Shown piece by piece: positions 1 through 4,714 of a stretch of 7,087 bases of DNA. The position numbers and the translations under genes are program-made. The first letter of the stretch is position 1. Each line of letters opens with the position of its first letter. The stretch lies in assembly GCA_964403185.1 (NCBI GenBank), contig CAYOFK010000148.1, positions 1-7,087 on the forward strand, written 5' to 3'. The notes beneath the pieces are model-generated. The model worked only from the letters and a program-made list of their open reading frames with translations, was not told the origin of the DNA and searched no databases. The DNA is from CAYOFK01 sp964403185. Lineage in GTDB: Bacteria > Bacteroidota > Bacteroidia > Bacteroidales > VadinHA17.

Positions 1-41
1 ATTCCCGGAAAACCTCTATTGTTTTCCTTAATCAAGGATAA

Positions 42-464
42 CTAATCCGGAAGATCCAGCCGTTTTATAAAATCTTTAAAACGTAGGTCATCATACAGTG
101 TGTTTCCCTCCGGCATAACAGCAAACCATGCTACCCAACCATGATGCGGTTCATAGGCCAGCCAGTTGAATGCTTCATCAAAATTGCCTAATGCCGCATT
201 CAACACCGTAAGACCATAGGCATTCCATGGGGTGATTTCAGATTTCTCAAGTTCATTCAGGATCTTTTCTGCTTCATCACGGAAACCCGAAATTGCATAA
301 GTCCGGCCAAGCGCCCAGGGCCAACCGGGAAATACTTCGAAAAGCTTCTTATGTGCTTCTATCGCCTCCTCTGCTCTGCCCATTTTCGAATAGGTCTCAC
401 CCAAAACATAATAACCAGCAGGATAATCCTTTTGAAGATCAAATGATTTATGGAAATGAAAGCA
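42..464 (-). CDS. C-terminal fragment of a TPR-repeat protein (5' end missing)
   Basis: This is the C-terminal end of a tetratricopeptide-repeat protein. One clear TPR unit is visible (YYVLGETYSKMGRAEEAIEA), followed by a degenerate one (WALGRTYAISGFRDEAEKIL). The tail has a run of W and P residues and ends in DDLRFKDFIKRLDLPD, a form common at the C-terminus of bacterial TPR proteins fused to regulatory or output domains. TPRs mediate protein-protein contacts; the partner cannot be inferred. A TTG at 402-404 could start a 120-residue product, but TPR-like sequence (DLQKDYPAGYYVL) continues upstream of it in the same frame until a TGA at 465-467, so I read this as a 5'-truncated gene. The opposite strand from about 443 encodes another truncated gene, which suggests a breakpoint. 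After the stop, a 7-bp hairpin (7-13 with 21-27) lies on the 3' side but has no T-run. Confidence 0.72.
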   Translation of the reverse strand, partial: CFHFHKSFDLQKDYPAGYYVLGETYSKMGRAEEAIEAHKKLFEVFPGWPWALGRTYAISGFRDEAEKILNELEKSEITPWNAYGLTVLNAALGNFDEAFNWLAYEPHHGWVAWFAVMPEGNTLYDDLRFKDFIKRLDLPD

Positions 465-465
465 T
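443..465. other. Putative breakpoint joining two 5'-truncated genes
   Basis: Within these bases the minus-strand TPR reading frame ends (TGA at 465-467) and the plus-strand peroxiredoxin similarity begins, so two unrelated genes face each other with both N-terminal parts missing. No insertion sequence, target duplication or clear inverted repeat is visible at the join. An inversion or deletion in the genome, or an assembly chimera, would each produce this picture. The exact base cannot be fixed by eye. Confidence 0.5.
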
Positions 466-706
466 CATAAGAGCCTACGGGGTGTCGTTCCGTGTGACGG
501 ATTCCTACAACCGGAAAATCAAATTCGGACTGATGACGGATATTGCATCAAACAACGGACAGGAAGAAGCCACATTACCCATCCCTGCAACCTATATTAT
601 TGATCGGGATGGCAGCATCATTGCAAGGCAGTTTGATCCGGACTACAAAAACAGGGCTTCCGTGAAATGGATATTGGACCACCTGCCTCCACGTTATCAC
701 GAATAG
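443..706 (+). CDS. C-terminal half of a peroxiredoxin-like (AhpC/TSA) protein, 5'-truncated
   Basis: The 87 codons from the ATG at 443 match the C-terminal half of peroxiredoxin-like AhpC/TSA proteins, thiol peroxidases with a thioredoxin fold. Visible signatures are NESIIRAYGVSFRV (residues 5-18), the LPIPATYIIDRDGSI segment with the cis-proline region (residues 46-60), and the DPDYKNRASVKWIL tail (66-79). Family members are roughly twice this long and carry the peroxidatic cysteine in the N-terminal half. That half is absent, and no cysteine occurs in the fragment, so it cannot be an active peroxidase. The frame is open upstream to 293, but that part is the antisense of the TPR gene and does not look peroxiredoxin-like. 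The ATG at 443 has no obvious ribosome binding site and simply marks where recognisable sequence begins. The 3' end overlaps the convergent lipoprotein gene by 10 bases. It is probably a pseudogene or a chimeric join. Confidence 0.68.
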   Translation: MIYGNESIIRAYGVSFRVTDSYNRKIKFGLMTDIASNNGQEEATLPIPATYIIDRDGSIIARQFDPDYKNRASVKWILDHLPPRYHE

Positions 707-1008
707 TTTCTATGTTTATTCCGTTTTTTGGCTGCATTTCCTCCACCACCAAATAAAATTCCTGCGCCCAAAACAAATCCGAAATCGTACCATCCTCCGG
801 AATTGTATATCTCATACAAGCTGATCTTGTCTATAAACAATGAAATAACAAAAGTTACCGGAGCAATAAAGCCATGCCAAAGCCCCAAAAAGAAACCGGC
901 CACACGGCCACTCTCACTGGGAATATCAACGACCGTATTCTGACCGGCAGTACAGGCAGCTAAAATAACTAAAACTAATAAAAGCAGAATCAAGACATGT
1001 TTTTTCAT
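697..1008 (-). CDS. Small lipoprotein with two hydrophobic segments, function unknown
   Basis: This is a 103-residue protein with a clear lipoprotein signal: basic MKKH, a leucine-rich core, and the lipobox ILAAC with the acylated cysteine at residue 19. After a short polar linker come a hydrophobic segment at about 38-59 (GRVAGFFLGLWHGFIAPVTF), a conserved-looking turn around LYEIYNSGGWYDFGF, and a second glycine-rich segment at about 75-89. The tail is strongly basic (KKRNKHR). The GLWHGFIAPVTF and GGWYDFGF blocks resemble a family of small uncharacterised membrane proteins I remember from many bacteria; that recollection is the only basis for calling it conserved. Start choice: the ATG at 1008 gives an ideal signal peptide. 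The leader is A/T-rich with no Shine-Dalgarno site. It is divergent from the PCMT gene and overlaps the peroxiredoxin fragment by 10 bases tail to tail. No function is assigned. Confidence 0.83.
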   Translation of the reverse strand: MKKHVLILLLLVLVILAACTAGQNTVVDIPSESGRVAGFFLGLWHGFIAPVTFVISLFIDKISLYEIYNSGGWYDFGFVLGAGILFGGGGNAAKKRNKHRNYS

Positions 1009-1137
1009 TTTGATAAATTTTTACCAGAAAATGCTCCTGGAATTTTAATGACTCTAAATTAATAGAAATCGACATTAATGTAATTACTATAATTGCATTT
1101 TTTCGTATCTTTTAATGTTTTAAAATTTAAGGGACTT

Positions 1138-1926
1138 ATGATAAGAAGTATAGTTATATTTGTGATATTGCTTTTTATTTCATGCAAGGCAAACACCAGG
1201 TCTGAACAAAATAACGATCAGCCTGTAATACAGACTCAGCATAATGATACACTGGCATGGAACCGGCCCAGGTTCATTGAAAGAGAGAATGAACGTCTTA
1301 AAATGGTTCGTAGTGATATTCAGCACTCTCCGTATAACCCGGTAAAGGATATTGATGTGGTCAGAGCCATGCAGTCGGTACCAAGACATCTGTTCATCCC
1401 TCCAAAATACAGGAGCCAGGCTTATGGCAATCATCCACTGCCCATCGGACATGGCCAAACCATATCGCAGCCATTGATCGTTGCCCACATGACGGAGTTA
1501 CTGGAAATTCAACCGGGCCATAAAATACTTGAAATTGGAACAGGAAGCGGATACCAGGCCGCGGTATTATCAGAGCTCACACCCTATGTTTACAGTATTG
1601 AGATTGTTGAAGAATTGGGCATTCAGGCAAAATCCTTATTCTCCGAGCTGGGTTATAACACAATCCGGGTAAAAATCGGAGATGGGTATGAAGGATGGCC
1701 GGAGCATGCCCCGTTCGACGGGATCATTGTTACCTGTGCACCGGAAGAGATCCCGGAACCTCTGATCAAGCAATTAAAACCCGGAGGAAAGATTGTAATT
1801 CCGGTTGGCAAAGCCGGAAGAACACAAATGCTGGTGGTGGTGGAAAAAAATGCAAAAGGAGGGTTGAAGAAAAAAACTCAGTATCCCGTTGTTTTTGTGC
1901 CCATGACCGGGAAAGCGCAGAAATAG
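1138..1926 (+). CDS. pcm: Protein-L-isoaspartate O-methyltransferase with lipoprotein-like N-terminus
   Basis: PCMT uses S-adenosylmethionine to methylate L-isoaspartyl residues in aged proteins, starting their repair. The 262-residue product has the whole family core: VPRHLFIP (81-88), the QTISQP loop with the family's active-site serine (107-112), SAM-binding motif I LEIGTGSGYQAAVL (131-144), the acidic end of strand 2 (IEIVEE), DGIIVTCAPEEIP (194-206), LKPGGKIVIPVG (213-224) and the VVFVPMTG terminus. About 75 residues precede the core, beginning MIRSIVIFVILLFISC, a short signal peptide with an imperfect lipobox (phenylalanine at -3) and cysteine 16. I chose the ATG at 1138 because AAGGGA sits just upstream; a TTG at 1093 would add 15 residues and bury the signal. 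A weak -7-like TATCTTTT lies at 1106-1113. An exported PCMT is odd because SAM is cytosolic. Family assignment is secure; location is inferred. Confidence 0.94.
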   Translation: MIRSIVIFVILLFISCKANTRSEQNNDQPVIQTQHNDTLAWNRPRFIERENERLKMVRSDIQHSPYNPVKDIDVVRAMQSVPRHLFIPPKYRSQAYGNHPLPIGHGQTISQPLIVAHMTELLEIQPGHKILEIGTGSGYQAAVLSELTPYVYSIEIVEELGIQAKSLFSELGYNTIRVKIGDGYEGWPEHAPFDGIIVTCAPEEIPEPLIKQLKPGGKIVIPVGKAGRTQMLVVVEKNAKGGLKKKTQYPVVFVPMTGKAQK

Positions 1927-1930
1927 TTGC

Positions 1931-1951
1931 GGGTACCGGGTGCTGGGTTGG
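1931..1951. repeat. Three degenerate 7-bp tandem units (GGGTNCN-like)
   Basis: Directly after the PCMT stop codon lie GGGTACC, GGGTGCT and GGGTTGG in tandem. The units share GGGT at a strict 7-base period. Short G-rich heptamer runs of this kind occur in gaps of some Bacteroidota genomes (from memory). No function is assigned. Confidence 0.4.
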
Positions 1952-1988
1952 CTATCCAGGAAATGCCTTAAATAATGACTGGAATTAA

Positions 1989-2099
1989 ATAATCCGGAGA
2001 ACTTTATGGCTAATCCTCTGGATTCTTATCAATGCAGTCTGTTTTGCGAATGGTCCAAATTACAATACTCAAAAATCCAAATCTGTACTCACCGGGTGA
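1989..2099 (+). pseudogene. Signal-peptide-like reading frame without a start codon (possible gene remnant)
   Basis: Between TAA (1986-1988) and TGA (2097-2099) one frame reads IIRRTLWLILWILINAVCFA followed by a short polar stretch ending in VLTG. Two arginines, a hydrophobic core of about 14 residues and a small residue at the end are the pattern of an N-terminal secretion signal. There is no ATG, GTG or TTG at the expected place: the codons there are ATA and ATC. The frame closes inside the left arm of the hairpin at 2087-2119. It may be the beheaded remnant of an exported protein interrupted by that element, or chance hydrophobicity. The ATG at 2006 opens a different frame with no protein-like features. 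No other gene is visible in the 1927-2248 gap. Confidence 0.25.
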
Positions 2100-2119
2100 C
2101 TCGCAGTCACCCGGTGAGT
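2087..2119. repeat. Perfect 15-bp inverted repeat with 3-base loop
   Basis: ACTCACCGGGTGACT (2087-2101) is exactly complementary to AGTCACCCGGTGAGT (2105-2119), separated by CGC. The hairpin lies between the convergent PCMT and DUF418 genes, where a bidirectional terminator is expected. On the plus strand no T-run follows; on the minus strand the downstream bases are only moderately T-rich, so it is not a standard intrinsic terminator. A dispersed palindromic element is an equally good reading. The inverted repeat itself is certain; its role is open. Confidence 0.8.
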
Positions 2120-2209
2120 TGTCAATTCCAGAAACAACGAGAATCCCTGCTTGTGTTGCAGGCAGATTCAATTATCCTGCCGTTTCAGGGCTACCTATAT
2201 GCTAGTTAT

Positions 2210-2248
2210 GCTTTAGATTGAAGCTTTAGATTGAAGCCTTAGCCTAAA
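2210..2248. repeat. 13-bp tandem repeat, two exact copies plus a degenerate third
   Basis: GCTTTAGATTGAA occurs at 2210-2222 and again at 2223-2235, followed by GCCTTAGCCTAAA (9 of 13 bases identical) at 2236-2248. The array ends exactly at the stop codon of the DUF418 gene, so it is the start of that gene's 3' untranslated region. No role is visible; slippage duplication is the simplest explanation. Confidence 0.6.
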
Positions 2249-3472
2249 TCATACCAGCGATTGCCATTTCCAGTAGGTTAACGACCGCCATAGCCATTCT
2301 GCAGGACCAAACCTGTATCGTTTCATCCACCACCGGGTTAGCATAATTTGTACGGACCAGATAACAATAACTATCAGTATTTGCCCTAAACGGTCAACTT
2401 TTGCAAAGAACCCAAAACCATAGCCATAAAACAGGAAGGTACATACGAGTGTGTCAAAAAAGTAATTTGATAAAGCAGACCGTCCGACGAGTTTTAAGGT
2501 CTCCGTACACCACCTTAATGCCCCGGATTTGAAGATTAACACGATCACGCAGATATATGCATAGGCTACAAACAAACTTCCCCAATAGTTAAATTGAGCT
2601 CCCTGGTACATGGAGAATTCAAACGCCCACTGGTGGCTGAAATTATACCTTAATCCAGCATAAATCAATGTATATCCTATAATGCCGGTCAAAATGAGTC
2701 CAATAAAATAAAACCTGTTTGATCTTTCTGCAGACAAGATGCCCAGTTTGAACAACCCCATTCCAATCAACATGAGACCCCCGGTATGCCAGCTGATATT
2801 AACAAGAAATACCATGGTTTGCATGGCCATTGTCATGGGGTATCTTTGGTTGAATCCTTCTATCCAGGAACCTCTGTAAGCCTCTATTTCAGACTGGATC
2901 TCTCCCAAGGCTGGCATCCAAAATAATTTAGTTGACTCAATTTGTTCAGGGGGCCAGAATTCTATGGTCGCTCCAAAGAATAAATAAAGAGCACTGCCAA
3001 CAAACATTGTCAGAAATCCAAATAGCAGAAGCCAACCGGCTTTTATTCTTCTGAAAAGATAGACCAGGACCCCACACATGGCATAGGCCACTAGTATATC
3101 ACCATACCAGAATAAGTACGCATGGATCAATCCAAAAACAAACAACCAGAAAATTCTCCGGTAATGAAATCCGGCTGATTTCCGGCTGAGAGATTCAATT
3201 TTTGAGCTCATAAGAAAAATTCCTGCCCCAAAAAGCATGGAGAAGATGGATATGAATTTATTGTCGGCAAAAACATGACTGAGTATCCATATCCACCTGT
3301 TGGAACCTGACATGTCACCGTATGCCATGGGATTCAGGTATGCAGCTTCAGGCATGCTGAAGCTCTGAATGTTCATGATAAGAATGCCCAGGACCGCAAA
3401 TCCTCTTATGAAATCAAGAGTGTGTATCCGGTCTGGAAATGAAACGGGTGCAATTACTTCCGGGGACTTCAT
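2249..3472 (-). CDS. DUF418-family polytopic membrane protein (YeiB-like)
   Basis: This integral membrane protein belongs to the DUF418 family (E. coli YeiB type), whose function is not established; transport or acyl transfer has been suggested for relatives. From the ATG at 3472 it has 407 residues, close to the family norm. Family hallmarks are RIHTLDFIRGFAVLGILIMNI (15-35), ADNKFISIFSMLFGAGIF (69-86), HTGGLMLIGMGLFKLG (229-244), LVGRSALSNY (328-337) and the C-terminal FGPAEWLWRSLTY (388-400). About eight to ten hydrophobic segments can be counted, with a polar loop at about 172-215. In-frame ATGs at 3496 and 3568 would add 8 or 32 residues, a basic non-membrane extension not expected in the family. 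I prefer 3472 because an A-rich leader (AAACAAAAA) directly precedes it, typical of Bacteroidota starts; no Shine-Dalgarno site supports any of the three. It stands alone, convergent with PCMT and divergent from the cold-shock gene. Confidence 0.92.
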   Translation of the reverse strand: MKSPEVIAPVSFPDRIHTLDFIRGFAVLGILIMNIQSFSMPEAAYLNPMAYGDMSGSNRWIWILSHVFADNKFISIFSMLFGAGIFLMSSKIESLSRKSAGFHYRRIFWLFVFGLIHAYLFWYGDILVAYAMCGVLVYLFRRIKAGWLLLFGFLTMFVGSALYLFFGATIEFWPPEQIESTKLFWMPALGEIQSEIEAYRGSWIEGFNQRYPMTMAMQTMVFLVNISWHTGGLMLIGMGLFKLGILSAERSNRFYFIGLILTGIIGYTLIYAGLRYNFSHQWAFEFSMYQGAQFNYWGSLFVAYAYICVIVLIFKSGALRWCTETLKLVGRSALSNYFFDTLVCTFLFYGYGFGFFAKVDRLGQILIVIVIWSVQIMLTRWWMKRYRFGPAEWLWRSLTYWKWQSLV

Positions 3473-3659
3473 TTTTTGTTTAAAGATAATTATCATTCGT
3501 TTCAGAGGCAAGCCCCTGGAATTTTGGAAGAGTGGCTTGTGATCACCGGATAGTTCTGTGATCAACATTATAAGAGGGTTTCTGCGAACCCAATCGACTT
3601 ACAAAATCGATCTGCAAAATGTCGCAGGCCTGGATAATATAACAAAAAAGTCCCTTCCC

Positions 3660-3675
3660 TGCCTGCCAGCAGGCA
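3660..3675. repeat. Short palindrome TGCCTGC-CA-GCAGGCA
   Basis: A 7-bp perfect inverted repeat with a 2-base centre sits in the gap between the DUF418 and cold-shock genes, flanked by a C-rich run on the left (CCCTTCCC) and a G-rich run on the right (GAGAGGGGG) that could weakly extend the pairing. The rest of the 3569-3737 gap shows nothing I recognise. It could be a dispersed intergenic element. Confidence 0.45.
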
Positions 3676-3737
3676 CGGTTGAGAGGGGGTCGGTGGTGTG
3701 TTATTCCTCTATTTTTCATTTCACCGGATAAATATTG

Positions 3738-3766
3738 TTTGGAATTAAAAAATTTACCTACCTTTG
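3738..3766 (+). promoter_or_regulatory. Bacteroidota-type promoter of the cold-shock gene
   Basis: TTTG (3738-3741), a 17-base spacer and TACCTTTG (3759-3766) match the Bacteroidota primary sigma-factor consensus TTTG / TAnnTTTG without a mismatch. Transcription would begin a few bases later, giving an A/T-rich leader of about 25-30 bases before the ATG at 3800. That is much shorter than the long thermosensing leader of E. coli cspA. Confidence 0.82.
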
Positions 3767-3799
3767 CCGCTTCAATTAATTATTTATTTATTTTATTTT

Positions 3800-3991
3800 A
3801 TGAAAACAGGAATTGTAAAGTTCTTTAACGAATCAAAAGGATTTGGTTTTATTACCGAGAAAGAAGAAGACAAGGATTATTTCGTCCATGTCAGCGGACT
3901 TGTTGATGAGATCAGGGATAATGATGAAGTTACTTTTGAACTTAAAGAAGGAAAAAAAGGTCTGAATGCCGTGAATGTAACATTAGCTTAG
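3800..3991 (+). CDS. CspA-family cold-shock protein
   Basis: This 63-residue single cold-shock domain protein is a cytoplasmic nucleic-acid-binding beta-barrel of the CspA family, which melts RNA secondary structure and supports translation, especially in the cold or during growth shifts. The RNP-1-like KGFGFI (residues 13-18) and RNP-2-like YFVHVSGL (27-34) motifs are both present, preceded by the canonical GIVKFFN strand. The tail EVTFELKEGKKGLNAVNVTLA has the Bacteroidota form. The in-frame TTG at 3764 overlaps the promoter -7 element, so the ATG at 3800 is the start; it has no Shine-Dalgarno site but a very A/T-rich leader. It is a monocistronic unit with its own promoter and a strong terminator at 4023-4053. 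Without a long leader, any cold induction would need a different mechanism from E. coli cspA. Confidence 0.96.
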   Translation: MKTGIVKFFNESKGFGFITEKEEDKDYFVHVSGLVDEIRDNDEVTFELKEGKKGLNAVNVTLA

Positions 3992-4022
3992 TTTACTACA
4001 ATAAAATTCAGAGTACCTATTC

Positions 4023-4053
4023 AAGTCTGGCCGGTTGGTCAGACTTTTTTTTT
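4023..4053 (+). terminator. Intrinsic terminator of the cold-shock gene
   Basis: AAGTCTGGCC pairs with GGTCAGACTT (10 bp with one G-U wobble) around a GGTT loop, and a run of nine T bases begins at the end of the right arm. It lies about 30 bases after the cold-shock stop and about 28 bases before the next start codon, so it separates the two transcription units. Confidence 0.9.
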
Positions 4054-4081
4054 GTAAATTAGTGACCTCATACTTCTCCGG

Positions 4082-4696
4082 ATGGCCGTAAATATTCAGC
4101 ATATATTGTATTCAGCAGTGATTGATCCGTTATTGAGCAACCTCCGGAAAGGAATGCATGAACGCATTAAAGCCGGTTCTGATGTACTGGATATTGCCTG
4201 TGGAACAGGAAGGTCATGTTTTGATCTGGCTTCGAAATGCAAACAGGTAACGGGTATCGACAACTCCGCGAAACTGGTGGCTGCCAATAATGATAAAGTA
4301 AGAAAACTCGGATTGGAAAATGTGAACTTTTATGTGGCGGAAGCCGGTAGTCTGGAAATATTTCAAAGCAATCAGTTTTCAACCGGTTTATTATCCATGG
4401 CCATACACCAATTCCCTTACGAAGCGGTTGATTCAATACTGAACGAAGCATTCCGGGTCTCTAACCGTCTGATCATCGCAGATTATCAGATCCCCTTGCC
4501 AGCCACTATCTATGGAGCTCTGGCCCGGATGATGGAATGGCTGGCCGGAAAGCAACATTATGAAAATTTCAAAGCCTATTCCGGAAATGGCGGACTTCAA
4601 CGTCTGATGAATTCCGACTGCATTCTGAATCATGTTGAAATTCTTGGGAATGGAATTTTTACTCTTATTGAAATTGAAAAAATCAGTAAACCATAA
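4082..4696 (+). CDS. Class I SAM-dependent methyltransferase, substrate unknown
   Basis: This 204-residue cytoplasmic enzyme has the Rossmann-fold methyltransferase core of the UbiE/Methyltransf_11 type. Motif I is VLDIACGTGRS (35-45), the acidic residue ending strand 2 is in VTGID (56-60), the strand-4 region is FSTGLLSMAIHQFP (99-112), and RLIIADYQIPLP (129-140) resembles the strand after motif III in UbiE-like enzymes. The tail has HYENFKAYSGNGGLQRL, seen in small-molecule methyltransferases. The substrate cannot be named. The ATG at 4082 is only 28 bases after the cold-shock terminator and has no Shine-Dalgarno site. A weak promoter-like TTTG (4051-4054) and TACTTCTC (4071-4078) would place transcription start almost at the ATG, so a near-leaderless mRNA is possible. 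The esterase-like lipoprotein gene follows after 18 bases and is likely co-transcribed. Confidence 0.87.
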   Translation: MAVNIQHILYSAVIDPLLSNLRKGMHERIKAGSDVLDIACGTGRSCFDLASKCKQVTGIDNSAKLVAANNDKVRKLGLENVNFYVAEAGSLEIFQSNQFSTGLLSMAIHQFPYEAVDSILNEAFRVSNRLIIADYQIPLPATIYGALARMMEWLAGKQHYENFKAYSGNGGLQRLMNSDCILNHVEILGNGIFTLIEIEKISKP

Positions 4697-4714
4697 TCAC
4701 CTGAATCCCTCATT

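Noticed and set aside
1..41. Hairpin GGAAAAC / GTTTTCC (7-13 with 21-27) after the TPR stop codon.
   Set aside because: The stem is short and A/T-rich with a 7-base loop and no T-run on the minus strand, so it is too weak to call a terminator.
293..442. Upstream extension of the peroxiredoxin frame on the plus strand (50 codons before the ATG at 443).
   Set aside because: It is antisense to the TPR coding sequence, which has clear repeat structure, and its translation does not resemble a peroxiredoxin.
1106..1113. TATCTTTT as a -7 promoter element for the PCMT gene.
   Set aside because: It lacks the final G and has no good TTTG partner at the right spacing in this A/T-rich gap, so it is mentioned with the gene but not listed as a promoter.
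1695..1988. Plus-strand 97-codon frame overlapping the end of PCMT.
   Set aside because: It is an out-of-frame shadow of the conserved PCMT C-terminus with no protein-like features.
2006..2221. 71-codon plus-strand frame starting at an ATG preceded by GGAGAAC.
   Set aside because: It reads straight through the perfect hairpin and part of the 13-bp repeat, has no recognisable domain, and the alternative frame is more protein-like. The purine-rich site alone is not enough.
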